Assembly (NCBI GenBank): GCA_030248215.1
Contig: JASANG010003737.1
Span: 164,463 to 228,462 of the forward strand
Reading direction: 5' to 3'
DNA length: 64,000 bases
DNA from: Enoplolaimus lenunculus
Taxonomy: Eukaryota > Nematoda > Enoplea > Enoplida > Thoracostomopsidae
In this document: one piece after another, positions 35,700-47,339 of the stretch
Position numbering within the stretch: the stretch's first letter is position 1
Layout of the letters: each line of letters opens with the position of its first letter
Notes under the pieces: model-generated
Seen by the model: only the letters and a program-made list of their open reading frames with translations
The model's database searches: none
Told to the model about the DNA's origin: nothing
Position numbers and translations under genes: made by a program

Positions 35700-37589
35700 T
35701 TCGATACGCTATAATTTTGAGCCGTAAAATGTATTGCAATTTCAAAGATTTTTAGTTTTCTACAAATACCGTTAAAAACACGCTAAAATTTCCTGTATAT
35801 TTTTAAGGTTTCAAAGAAAAAAGCAGCGGAAGCCTACAATTTTTTCAAGATTTGGGATGATTTTCTGTGTTTTTATTCTAAATCAAAAAATTAGCAGCAC
35901 CATGTCTGTTCAAAAAGGTTGGACACCGGGAAAAAACTACCGGAAAAACGGGGTTTTTTCGATTTTTTTCCGAGAGGATGAAAAAAAACGGCAAAACTGG
36001 AAAAACGTTTTATTATAATCTTATTAAATTTCTCACAGAACAGCGTCAAAACATCGCTGGAACCGTGAGAAATTGGTTTTTCTCAAGCTCCCGTCACTGT
36101 GAATGCTGATCTTACTCTGGAGGAATCAGTGGCGGATGCAGGAATTTCTAAAATGGAGGGTCGCACGAGATATATTATAGTGGAAACACTCACGAGCGAA
36201 GCGAGCGATAAGCCAAAACAAAATCTTGATTTTGAATCGTTGTGGGGGCCTAGGCCGGAGCGTCCCTTTGGCCGCCATTGGAAGGAATCGGGGATAAAAA
36301 CTTTCCTAAATTTCATGAAAACCCAGGAAAACGCATGGTTACAAAGAATACTCAGTTTAACTCTTGCACCTTCCCGAAATGAAGACCTAGCTAAGCCTAT
36401 GGTATTTTTGTGAAAGGGATGCTTCTTGCTCTGACAGGGCAGGTATTGCTGTGTGTGGCCCGAGCAAAAGATAACTGTGCAGTTTTAAAAGTAACAAATT
36501 TTATGTTCCTGTTTATTTTGTATCTTTGTGGTCAAGCCCAAGCCCTTGTGGAAACGTTAGAGAGGCAAACATTGATTTTTTTGAGGCCTCTACGTTGAGT
36601 CCATAAAATGATGTGTAGAGTGGAAACTGCAAAGACTGGCCTAGTGCTATGAATTTATAGCTTACAAGTAATCCGTATATAAGACAACGATGAAGTACTT
36701 CAACGGCACTAGGTATACTAAAACTACGGTGGCTCCTCAGAGTTGAACGCTGGGTGAGTAGAGTTGTGTCTCATCTCGCCTCAACAGTCCTATGGTGCTG
36801 AAACGTATGCGATACAAATGGTTTTCTAGTCAAACCGGAATTTACTGTGTGATTTTTGCTACTATATACCACATTAATTTTAAAATGATTGCTGTATCTA
36901 TTTGTGATTTTGCTGTTTATCCTTGATGGAATATTTATTGCAGATATATGCCGCGTTTAGTTCTAAACCTGTCTTCTGATTAATTTCATTTTTCATATAT
37001 CAATAAAACTACTATGGCAGTTTTTTTGCAAGACTCAACTCCACAAGTTTGTGGCCATTTTATAGCTACCATATGGAACTTTTTAGGTATATGACTGCTT
37101 TGTACTGTGTACAGTACGCTTATTTTATCATGAGTTATCAAATGTTGATACTTAATCAAACAGTCATATGATTTTTTCAATGCCACTTCTTCAATAGGCA
37201 AATCATATTATTAACGTTCTTGCACTACTTGTAGAAGCATCAGCACATAATTTTCAATTTTTTCGTTTTTTTCGTTTTTTTGAGAAAAAACGGATGTTTT
37301 TCCCGTCGATGGAATTTTACCGCAAAAAAGCCATCCTGCGCAGTGCGTCCTATAACGAAAAATTGGTGCATTTATGCTTGATTTACAGTTTGTTATCAGC
37401 ATAAAAACGACACAGAAATTTTCGTATTTCTTTTAACGCAAACGGAAACGGACGTCTACAGGTTTTTACCGGAATCGAAAACTGAATAGACGGTTGCATC
37501 CTGCTAAATTGGTTCAAATATCGTCACTGTGCTTAAGTTACATACAGTTGTGCGTAGTCGTTCGCAATGGGTTTAACTTTGCTACTTAC
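35700..37589. other. Intergenic; expected downstream part of the CARD gene, no exon identified
   Basis: This lies directly downstream (minus strand) of the second CARD exon. I see no caspase, NACHT, NB-ARC or other known domain in any frame. A repeat-like GTGGCGGATGCAGGAATTTC at 36129 recurs near 40115. Confidence 0.4.
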
Positions 37590-38749
37590 GATTGTTTGGT
37601 GTATTAGGTAAAATTTGAATATCCATCGGGTTTATAGTAAACTGTGGACTTTCAATAATCCTTGCATGTATTTCTGATTGATAGTTACAGATGAGCAATT
37701 GAAGCAGTCCAAGTTGGTTGCTGTGTAGAAGAGCTTGAATAAACGGCACCAACGTCGTATCGCCGAGTGACAGAATCAAATATAGGAATTCAGTGTTTTT
37801 CCTGAATTTGTTGTTGATGTCCTGAAATCGAAAAAAATCAGTCATAGAGTTTCGGGATCAAAAGTGATCAAGGATTACTGTGTAACAAGAGCAACCTGAT
37901 ATTCGTTAGCGTTCAGGCGCACGGTAATACAACCATATCAACGAGAAGGCCCCTGGTGGCCCTATAAGTACTTGTGGTGTGGCGCCGTTCGGCGCAGTCC
38001 GTCTCAGTATGTCATCGTACATCACCATACGATATCGTGCGTGCGTAATCCTCGTACAATACCATTGGTGACGTACGTGAACGGCTGCTCCGGACGGGGA
38101 CGGACGGCGCCGGACGTCATCCGAACCATAGCGCCACGCTAAAAAAATGCGTCGTGAGCGCGAAACGAAACCAAATTTTAGCACTAAATACTGATACAAA
38201 ACTCTGTAAAAGTGGACCACCCTCACCGCCCCACCAACTACTTTTCCTGTGCCTCTCTTTACCGTTGTCGGTTCCAGCTGGTATTCTGGAGCTGTTTGGA
38301 TAAAAACAAACTTAAACGAAACTCATTCCAGATCCAGTTCCGGAGCAGACATGGGTGAACGCCTCCCCCAAACTCCGGAGTAGGGCTCCAAACTCGCGAG
38401 CCAAGCGAGCGAGAAGCCAGACGCACCGGTTAGTTTGGGGGCCGCTTTTAGCGGTTGGCGCCCCAAATTTGGGGTATGCAGGGTAGCTGCTCCGGCCCTG
38501 TCCAGATCTTTCGTAATTTTGCGAGTTTCATCCGGCTATTTTTTTACCACAAAAACATCCCTCTGCCATTTTTTGTATGGTTATATTTCATACCGCAATG
38601 ACATCTTGACTACGAACCTGTATTGTAATTGCTTGTTGCCTGATAACAACACCTGCGGTTATCAGATATGGCATTATCTCATCAGTGTCGAGAAGGTCTC
38701 GAAGCGACACAAAATTTGTTGTAATTAGTTCTGCGAACGCTGTTTCCAT
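37590..38749 (-). CDS. Second CARD gene: first two exons
   Basis: Exon 1 (38749-38618) starts at an ATG and encodes 44 aa beginning METAFAELITTNFVSL and ending with VVIRQQAITIQ, then a CAG|GTTCGT donor. Exon 2 (37821-37590) follows a TTTTTTTCGATTTCAG acceptor, encodes 77 aa with the late-CARD signature FIQALLHSNQLGLLQLL, and ends at C|GTAAGTAG. The two together make one CARD fold, the six-helix domain that recruits caspases and their adaptors. Exon 1 length (44 codons), its phase 0 end and exon 2's phase 1 end are the same as in the caspase at 22887, and the aligned residues need no gaps across helices 1-5, although identity is under 20%. No protease exons were found downstream on this strand, so it may be a CARD-only decoy or adaptor, the start of another protein with distant exons, or a truncated duplicate. 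Found by reading: exon 1 lacks a long ORF. Confidence 0.72.
37905..38617 (-). other. Intron 1 of the CARD gene with a GC-rich repeat
   Basis: 37905-38230 is unusually GC-rich (GGCGCCGTTCGGCGCAG and GACGGGGACGGACGGCG) and bounded by inverted-like CCACC/GGTGG text. 38330-38470 carries TTCCGGAG and repeated GCGAGCGAGAAG-like text. Probably small transposon insertions. No coding. Confidence 0.35.
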
Positions 38750-39140
38750 AATATTCTAGGTATAACAAACAGCCTCTGAAATGGTCAGGAAGACGGGATA
38801 CGCATGTCTTGTATGAATTAGACAAAATGTAAGCAACCAAAACATTATCGACAGTTTGTGCATAAGACATTTTTCAGACGCCTTATAATCAATATTATAT
38901 ATGTTAATCACAGATTATTCGTATTGTCGTGAAATTTGTAGTTTCGATTCCGAATCCTAACATAACGCTAGTGTAGCCTACACGCCGAAACCTTGCAGTC
39001 TGTCAGTTTTCCTGTCTCAGGGCGACCAGGCTTTTATGATTAACATTGGCATTTTGCACTGATGATGACACTGCAGTTACAACTTGCACGGCCCATCTAT
39101 AGAACAGGGCAGGATTGTTTTCCGGAGGGGCTATTAAGTG
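38750..39140. promoter_or_regulatory. Upstream region of the CARD gene
   Basis: AT-rich, no ORF. Expected promoter side of the CARD gene on the minus strand. A CCCATCTATAGAACAGGG family A-variant end lies at 39091-39108. Confidence 0.3.
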
Positions 39141-39415
39141 ATGGGCATCGGACATTTTTTCATATCCGGATATCCGGCAGGGTAATTATCCGGATATCCG
39201 TATGTATCCGGATATCCGGATATCCGAAATGAAATTTTCTAGTCGGATATCCGAAACTCGATTTTGTTTGTTGAGTTTCCGAACCTCAATTTTCGTTTCT
39301 TAAGCACTTGTTTTAAATTGTTGCTCTAAAGGAAGTACCTTGACCCTCAAGCAAATTGATATGAGCATAAAAGATACAATTCTAAAAATCGGTATTCATT
39401 ATGCCAGTACTGTAG

Positions 39416-39836
39416 TGACTCGAATAAAGAGGCGGACCCATTTTGAGTCCCAATCAATAGGAGTGCGTAACCCTAATAAGAATCCGTAAGCGCATAGAGT
39501 CCCTAAACCCTAATTAGAGTCCATAAATGTCAATTATTCCTAATTGTAGCGCACAAATGGCTCCAGAACCAAATAAATGTGAGTTCAAAATTTTGAAGCG
39601 TGCTTAAGTTTTCAAACTACGTTCCTAATAATAATTTTGCATTATGGCTAAAGCTTTTGATACAAGGCAAAAAAACATTCAATTCAAGGGTTAGTTACAA
39701 TACCGGATATATGTGTAACGAAGTGTGCCGGAATACGGGATAAAAATAAATAACAGTCCGTAACTGAATAAAAGGGGGTACCCTCTGCAGAGGTCAAATA
39801 AATATCAGTCCCCCCTTTTATTCGGATCACTCACTA
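39416..39836 (+). mobile_element. TA-type MITE (family B), full copy
   Basis: About 420 bp with inverted ends: left CTGTAGTGACTCGAATAA, right the complement of TTGTAGTGAGTGATCCGAAT. TA borders both ends, consistent with a Tc1/mariner-type non-autonomous element. Reference copy for the fragments at 18036, 18397, 34122, 34570 and 60598. Confidence 0.75.
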
Positions 39837-40552
39837 CAATACCTCAATAGGTCTGTGTATTCAGTTTATAGACCATTGCAACAGACTACTAAATATATAC
39901 TTGCGTTGAGAACTTAAAATTGAGTTGATTTGGCTTGTCCTTTGCCTTATCTAAACCATTGCAATAGAGATTCCATCGAATATAACCCTTTCCTCGAACT
40001 ATATATACTTGAATCGTTTTAGTTCCAAGAACAAAGAACCAGATTGAAATACACTTACGCTAAGTCGTACAAACGTCAGCCCATGTTTTATACTGGTGTC
40101 GAGCTTCCAGCAGCGGATCCAGAAATTTCTAAATGGGCGGGATGGTAAATATTTTGAAACGCAATTTTTCTCCAAAAAATTTTCTTAGCGGGAAAATTAT
40201 AAGTTAGGACCCTGATGAGAGGACAAATTGTAAGGTAATGAATGACCATATCATTTTATCACAAAAAATTCATGTGGGGAGTGGGAACAAATTGTAAGGT
40301 AGGGGTCCTTAGACATTTTTCTTATCCGGACCGGATATCTGGTGTTCATCTGTAGTCTATATCATACTGTTCTCGGTAAACTTGCTATCATCATTCTCGG
40401 ATACACGAAGTGTTAACTAAAAAAACTTTGTGTTAAATAAAACCGCTAAAACGTCCCAGAGGTAAATTAGCGTTGCATCGAGTTACGGATAAAGCTAGAC
40501 CTTTGTGAAACCCAACCGTATATCGAATTCTACAGAAACTCAGGCCCATGTT

Positions 40553-40642
40553 AGTTTTAGGGCCGTAGAGGTTTCTATTATTACAATTTTTGCTTAGGCT
40601 TAGGGATACGTTTAATCTTCTGTTACGTCCCTAAAAGTAACA
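40553..40642. mobile_element. MITE family A, short internally deleted copy
   Basis: About 90 bp: TTTTAGGGCCGTAGAGG at left, TTACGTCCCTAAAAGTAAC at right (inverted), with TTGCTTAGGCTTAGGG between. It defines the family ends best. Confidence 0.65.
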
Positions 40643-40954
40643 ATCTCCGAAATTCAATAAAGGACACACCATACGAAGTCATTTTACCTATAAATATTAC
40701 GCTAATCTGAAGTTTTTTAATATTGGTATGTTTTAGTTAAGAAATAAAGATTTTGAATCATCACGGAACAATAATGCACGAATGCGGTTTAATGTTGTGA
40801 CTGAGGTTTGGATACAGAATTTTTTTCGTCAGCTCCAGCTACTTTGGTGGTGAAACCAAGCAAATTATTCCAAAAAAATTTTTAGACGAAAGCATTTCGG
40901 ATATCCGGCGGATATCCGGATAACCGGATATCCGGGTATCCGGTGCCCATCTAT

Positions 40955-41075
40955 AGCTATAAAAGTCAGTTTAAGCTTTAGACTAATTTTTAGCTTAGGC
41001 TTAGGCTTAGGAATAGGTTCATCCATACGCTTAGGCTTAGGAATATGCTTATACTACTATTCTGACCCTGTTCCA
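40955..41075 (-). mobile_element. MITE family A variant, reversed
   Basis: GCTTAGGCTTAGGCTTAGG at 40993, a second TACGCTTAGGCTTAGG at 41025, then ATATGCTTATACTACTATTC and CCCTGTTCCATACGTGGGC. Confidence 0.6.
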
Positions 41076-41928
41076 TACGTGGGCTACTTGCACAATATGC
41101 ACCTGTAAACATGTGATCGATCAGTTTGAACAACTGTTCAATGAACCATTTGTTACTATTTTTCGTATCGCTTAAAACCCCAAATTGTTTTAAAGCAACG
41201 ATAAAACTCGGCTCGTTTACAAACCTTGTTTCTAAAAGTTCATCTGACCATTACAGATGTTTCGGTTGCGCAAGGCGTACAAGTTTTACTAAACAAATAA
41301 ATAAAATATTGATAGCGCAATTATATACATAGCAAACACAAGTTAAATACATACTATAATGTATTGCAAAATTCTCTTCATTGCTTATCATTAGTTTCGT
41401 GAAAAAAAACATTGCCGCAACTAAAACTATGTATGAATGAATCATTTCAAAATCCTACCATTTTTAGGCAAACGCAGACAGGAAACGGGTAACGGAAAAG
41501 ACTTTATATGGCAAGTACGACTACTTGAACCTTTATAATTTAAACTTATATGTGTCCACATACATTCCGCCCTGACAAATCCACCTATACGTACATTTTT
41601 CCATAAGATAAACATCATTTAGGTGCAATTTTAATACAAAAATCTCATTGATCTGCTTGCTCCGATCCCTCGAAACCACGCACTTTTTGCAATCTTTTGT
41701 ACAGCATCGTTCGTTGAACGATGAATGTACAGATGTTACTGCAACCAGCGCTTCGAGTCCGAAGTTGAATATAGGATGGCAGTCAGAATCAAAATTAGAG
41801 CAACTGCGTACTCTTAGGCGGGTTTTGTTCTAGTTCACCTAAACACGTAGATTTCTATTTAAATACGCTAGTTCGGTTATTAATAAATTGTTTCTCGCCT
41901 GGTTTGTTGTTGTAGATATAAACGACTT
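41076..41928. other. Intergenic, nothing seen
   Basis: No supported gene or repeat. Confidence 0.4.
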
Positions 41929-42115
41929 GGGCCCATGTATAGAACAGGGCCGGAATAGTAGTATAAGCATATTTCTAAGCCTAAGCCTAAGCCTGAGCCT
42001 AAAGCGTAAAGATGAGTCTATTGCTAAGCCTACGCCTAAGCCTAACCCTAAGCAAAAAATTTAGTCCCAAGCTTAAACTGTCACTCTTTTACAGTCCCTC
42101 CAGAAAGCGATCCGA
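41929..42115 (+). mobile_element. MITE family A variant, forward
   Basis: GGGCCCATGTATAGAACAGG, GTAGTATAAGCATATTTC, then CTAAGCCTAAGCCTAAGCC and further decayed TAAGCC units up to CAAAAAATTTAGTCC and CTTTTACAG. Confidence 0.65.
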
Positions 42116-42386
42116 CCTATATATATACATAGGCCAAGACTTGCTATCCTGCTTACGCGTAAGCTTAGCGATTCGCTGTCATGGTGGTTTTCTAAGCATA
42201 CATTTTTTCTTTATACATTCTTTCCTCACGCATTATAAACCCTTGCATATATCCATTTTTATGCGTCCAGCATCATAGCCGAATTTTGCTCTGTTTTTCA
42301 AGGATCCCGCTCCGGTCGACATGCGCCTTTGTCTATTCTTCTTAGTGATTTTAGTTTAGTCACAGGCGTAGATCGTACTTGTGGTA

Positions 42387-42595
42387 CACTGCAAAAAATG
42401 GTGAGTCAAATTGACTCTCTCTGAAAAGGGCTCCACGGGACTACACAAATTGAGTCAAACTTGAATCCACCAGAGTCAAATTCGACTCACTGAGGTGCAC
42501 ATTTGCCTCTGGCGGAGTCTAATGTGACTCAATTTGTGTAGTCCCGTAGAGCCTATTTCGGAGACAGTCAATTTGACTCACAATTTTTTGCAGTG
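42387..42595. mobile_element. Palindromic MITE (family D), complete
   Basis: 209 bp, CACTGCAAAAAATGGTGAG at left and the inverse TCACAATTTTTTGCAGTG at right, flanked by TA on both sides (42385-42386 and 42596-42597). The two halves are near-complementary over almost their whole length, so the single strand would fold into one long hairpin. Confidence 0.85.
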
Positions 42596-42599
42596 TAAT

Positions 42600-43275
42600 T
42601 TTATTTCAATTTATTGAATATGAAACGCGTTGGCAATAGAAATTTTGACAGGAGTTGACAAATTTTTTGCGTTCTCACGTATCGATCCGTGTTTTATCAA
42701 TGTGTAGCAAAATCTACAATTTTAGAACAACATTGAGATTTTATGAAAATGCTTTTGGTTTCATGCGAGATAGTTTTGTATTAAATGGTCGCAACTTCGT
42801 TGTTTGCAGCCGAATTGTCGCTTAGTCTTCAGGCGGAGTGAATGTTTGTAGCGAAATTCTAAGGCGGAATATCGTTGCACCGCCGTACCGGATCTCGTGT
42901 TGGTTTTGGCATTGGCGGTTTGTTGGGCCGGTAGGCTTCAGGTGGTCAGCTGGATTTCGCCACTTCAGTTTGGTATTTCTGACCTTAGACGAAGCTGTTG
43001 TTTCTTGAATTTACGGCGTCGGTGCAGCTTGTGAATTGGCAGTTGTGTATGTTTGAGATTGCATGATTGCTCGTGTGCAATGCCTTTCAGACATAACCGA
43101 TGACTCTCACACAGTATAAAGATCACTGCACTGACAAAGTTACCGAAAATTTTCTATCGATAAATATACGCTGGTGAACAATTTCTACTGGTGTCACAAG
43201 CTAATTTCTTCCCCGGGTCAATTCGTATCCTCGGAAGAACATGCTGGTCCATCCATTTGTTTGGATGAAAAATTT
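42600..43275. other. Intergenic, nothing seen
   Basis: No gene or repeat recognised. Confidence 0.4.
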
Positions 43276-43391
43276 GTCCTTGGAACGAAATTGGCGTGTG
43301 ATTTGTCCTTGGAACGAAATTGGCGTGTGATTTGTCCTTGGAACGAAATTGACGTGTGATTTGTCCTTGGAACGAAATTGGGATGTGTGAC
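43276..43391. repeat. 29-bp tandem repeat, four units
   Basis: Units start at 43276, 43305, 43334 and 43363, each beginning GTCCTTGGAACGAAATTG. Units differ at one or two positions; the last is altered at its end. Confidence 0.95.
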
Positions 43392-44130
43392 ACCGGTACA
43401 TAAAAGGAGCAAAATAGAAACGTGTATTGGTTTTGGGAAAAATATTTTCCCAAATCATCGTATTTTGCAATTGATGGCTAAACTGTGAACTTTGGAAATG
43501 GGCACAACCCTGAATTTGAGGTCTTTAATAATGGATGTTATCAGGACAAAAGTTACTTTCAAGCAAACAATTTATTGAAACTCCGTATTTATTTAATCAG
43601 TCTTCTCATTTCTCATAACTGAGATTGATGGATTAAGCAACAGCTTGGCAAACCGGTTGAAACTGGAAAAAATGGCTCAGCACTTGAGCAGCATGGAATA
43701 TGTTTCATATTCCTATTAAAAGGATAGTAACTAGACCAGCGCATTCGATTGGTGTAACCTGGTAAAATAATGTGAAAAAATGGCATCCAAAATCATGTTA
43801 GCTATTAATTCTTCTAAAACATATCGCGGAGAGCAAAATTTCTGTAATTTTCTTTTTGTTTTGTTAGAAAGAGATGTTTTGCTTGAATGCAAACCAAATC
43901 ATTTCTGAAATGTAGAAAGATTTAGCTCGGAATCCATGAATGTGTATTGAAGTTTTCTGCAAGAACGTACTAAACTAACTTTTGGCACTCGATAAACATA
44001 GTTAATTGGATTTCATAAGAGCACTGTATGACGACATAGTTTGCTTTAAAACGGCTCAACTTAAGCGACCTTTGTCTTTACCCAGCTTTTACCTTATTGA
44101 CAAACAAACAAGTTTACAGGTAAACAAATT
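43392..44130. other. Intergenic, nothing seen
   Basis: No gene or repeat recognised. Confidence 0.4.
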
Positions 44131-45062
44131 CTACTGGGTAAAAGTGCCCTAGAAGGGACAGATTGAGATATGTTTCGCTTGAAGCATGTGAAAGAGTTTA
44201 AACAAGGGTTAGTTAGACCCTAGATCAGTAGGTAATGCTTATAGCAATAGCTCCATGACTTCTATGAAAATAGTTGTCATCTATATCTTTGACGGCTGTC
44301 TTTCAGTGTTAGCACGCTTACGGTCAGCGAAACAAGACATATATGGGCCCAAGGGACATCACTTATCAGCTTAATTTTAGCCTTTGTTGTGTTTTACAAT
44401 GTTCAGTTTATAAGTGATCTAATCCAGAGTTCTTCGTTGGAAGAGGATGATTTTTGAGTTTTATTATATTATGTTTCTAAAACTTGATTAGTAAATATTT
44501 CAATATTGCAAGATTACAAATTGAGTCTATTGATAATCGAATAAAAAATGTCACACTTAACGTGCTCGACTATTTTAGCTATCTTTATCACGACAATATG
44601 ATGATGTGAAGTCGAGAAAGTTTTCCAAATTGTGTTCTGTGCCGTGACATATTTAAGCTATTCATCTAGAAAATACAATTCTAGCTTTGCTAAATATTGC
44701 AAAGAACACGTGCTGCTGGCACTCAATTGAGATAACTATGAAAAAGCAACCGACTGATATACAAAGGCATGTTGAGCGTTGTACATGAGAACGCCTTGAA
44801 AACCAATAGTGTCAATTTATAATTTAACATTTTGAAGTTCGTTGGGCCCACATGTTTCTTGTTTCACTGACCGTAAGCGTGTTAACACTGAAAGACAGCC
44901 GTCAAAGATATAGATGACAATTATTTTCATAGAAGTTATGCAGCTAATATTATAAACATTACCTACTGATCTATGGTCTAACTAACCCTTCTTTAAACTC
45001 TTTTGCATGCTTCAAGCGAAAAATATCACAATCTGTCCCTTCTAGGGGCACTTTTACCTAGT
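44131..45062. mobile_element. Fold-back element with about 220-bp inverted arms
   Basis: Left arm about 44131-44352 and right arm about 44843-45062 are inverted copies (GGTAAAAGTGCCCTAGAAGG, TCTATATCTTTGACGGCTG and GCTTACGGTCAG recur in complement), separated by about 490 bp of non-coding DNA. The arms are perhaps 85-90% alike by eye. A target duplication is not clear. Family unassigned. Confidence 0.75.
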
Positions 45063-45145
45063 TTCTTTCTTTCACATGGGATACGGTGAGGTTTTATGCT
45101 AAGTCCATATTCCCAAATCTAAGCATCGAAAAAAGTGTATATACC
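45063..45145. mobile_element. Possible left part of a family A MITE
   Basis: CATATTCCCAAATCTAAGCA resembles decayed family A text. Its right part appears beyond the LTR element at 60439-60560, which would make that MITE the insertion target. TACC borders the LTR element at 45142-45145 and again at 60435-60438. Confidence 0.35.
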
Positions 45146-47339
45146 TGTAAACTAGGCATATCTTAGTAGACATGGGTCTAGGTAATAGTATTGTTAGGGG
45201 ACTGGGCGAGTTCATCCAATTCCAGCTTTAACAAGGGTTTTGATCTCCGATTTAGAACTCAGAAGCCCGTCGAACTCGCTAATAAATGCAACTAAGGTTA
45301 AGTTTTAATGGCAAGTAATACTGTCAGGGACACATCCCTTTATTAGCCAGAATGCAACTTTGGCACGGAATTTAGGTAGGTTTTGGTTCACTGCGATAAA
45401 CTATCAACGGGACAATCCATCTCATGAGGTTGGGACCTTGATTGATTTTGGCTGCCGGAACGAACGTCATTTGGTGCATGCTTTGGACTTTCACGCGCTA
45501 ATATTGTGTTCGGTCTTCCTTAATGGTCTTGCATGTTTAGTTTGGCATTATTTTGTAATGTTTTGTTTTTCGCAGTGATACCGTGTTATCTTTTGTGTCA
45601 GGCTTCTCTTTTTTACATTACCTTCTTGCACAGGTACGGACCTCATACCATTGGGAATAGAATGAAAATTTCAGGTTATTGAATTACCCTCGGCACCCTG
45701 ATTGTCTTACCTTAAGGTCTCGGATTAGAATGGTATTGGGTGAAAATATTCCAACTTAACCAGTGGAAGCTATAAGGTATGGATATAGGACTCCCCTCCA
45801 GGCCTGTGCTAGTTGTGTTCATGACGGATTGAACGTAATCGTTTGTGCTTTGTTTATGATCCCGTCGTTGTTACTCTATGCATTTTGGTATGTTTTTTTT
45901 GGTTATCTTCTAGTACGTAATCATTGCATTTTGGTATGTTTTTGGCATCTTTCAGCACATAGCATTTTTCAGGCAATTTTTCCGTATGATCACCCCCGTT
46001 AATGTGTAGCATGTTAATTCAAAGTTGTATTATATCCCTCCTATTTTAATGGTGATGCTATCGTTGTTGTTCCGCTCTGTGGCCAGGATGGACCTCCCTA
46101 GCATTAGTCCTCGCTTACGTCACCCCAGATAGCTGACTAAAACCTTATGCGCTTGCCCGCGACTAGCCCTGCGATCACGATCAGTTTGACTAGAAATTTT
46201 AAAATAACTTTCACCGCCCTTATTATTTGCACCGCACTCCGACTAGATAATCGCTGTATTGTACTGTTACCATTGCACATCCGACTGGTGGCTAAACAAT
46301 AGATAAGTACAGTGAATAGAGAGGGGGAGTATTGCTGGGAGGCAGAGATTTTGAAAGCGCACGTTGAAATTGAAAGAGGCGAAATCAGCATAGGGGTTGG
46401 ACTGCTGTGGGTGTCGTAGTGTACGGGGGAGTCGAGCCCTGAACGAGACCCCAAAATAATACATATATCAATGAGCGCGCCAGGAAAGGAAGGGATTCGT
46501 TCCACTGGTACCCCATATTGCCGGCATCGACAGCTGTCTAGTAAGATATCGCGCAGCAAGAAATTGCACTAACTGCTAAACGCGGTGATTTTATAGTGCA
46601 CTAAGGACCCTGTTAGTTAGGGGCGTACGGGGGTCGTCCGCCGTTGAAAGAGGGGGTGGTGGCATGTTTGGCCTCTGGGTTCCGATAATGGTCATCCTAG
46701 TTGTTATGTGTGTACCTTAGACCGGAGACTTCTAACTAAAGCATAGGAAAAACCGGTGTATCCGTACTGAGTCGTTAAGACCAAAAAGGGGCATGAATGG
46801 GCTTTTGGCCGGGTGCTTTGGCGGGTACCTGTAACTTAGCTACTTGAGGGCCGGGGCTGGTGGACGGCATGAGATCAGGGCCCCTATGAGTTGTTGGCGG
46901 ATAGATTGTCCGTTTGTGCTTTCTGACGATGCGTACCCCCGACGCTTGAGTCTACTGCGCGCCCTTCTTACATGATGGCGACTCAAGTTTTACAACTACC
47001 TTTAATTACGCTTTATGGCCATAAAACGTTTGAATTTCGAAACCAATTGTGTTCAAATATTAGGGTTGTTGACCCGTGTACAGTGTTGAAACTATTTGAA
47101 ATTTGAAAGTGATTTGCGGATGTTATGAAATTCACGCAGGGGTGCGGCTGAAAGAAGGCGTTCCGAGAGAGGGGTGAGGTTGAGCTTTAACGATGTACCA
47201 AACCGGAGGGGGCAACCCACGAGGAGGAGTCAAGCCATAACCTATATATTGAGAATCTCGGGACGCCTTGGGGAAGGTTTTGCGGACCGGACACGCGTAC
47301 TAGGGACTTTACGGGCTAGGACGTCGAGTCGAGATGGTG

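Larger units (their letters stand above)
39141..40950. mobile_element. TATCCGG-type TIR element (family K) with nested MITEs
   Basis: Left end ATGGGCATCGGACATTTTTT followed by repeated CATATCCGGATATCCGG. Right end CCGGATATCCGGGTATCCGG then TGCCCAT, the inverse. No transposase. A family B copy (39416-39836) and a family A copy (40553-40642) sit inside. No clear target duplication, and a similar CTTATCCGGACCGGATATCT piece at 40320 may be an internal repeat. Confidence 0.5.

Noticed and set aside
36099-36413. 104-aa plus-strand ORF
   Set aside because: No domain; it begins in a GTGGCGGATGCAGGAATTTC repeat also present near 40115, so it is probably repeat-derived.
36986-37201. Possible third exon of the CARD gene
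   Set aside because: The frame shows no caspase or adaptor motif and no convincing acceptor with the needed phase.
34420-42060. TTAGGC runs as a true telomere or telomere-proximal tract
   Set aside because: The runs are short, interrupted and confined to copies of one MITE family with defined inverted ends.
46137-46559. 140-aa minus-strand ORF
   Set aside because: No recognisable domain, and it lies in the non-coding part of the 7.86-kb insertion with no coding neighbours.
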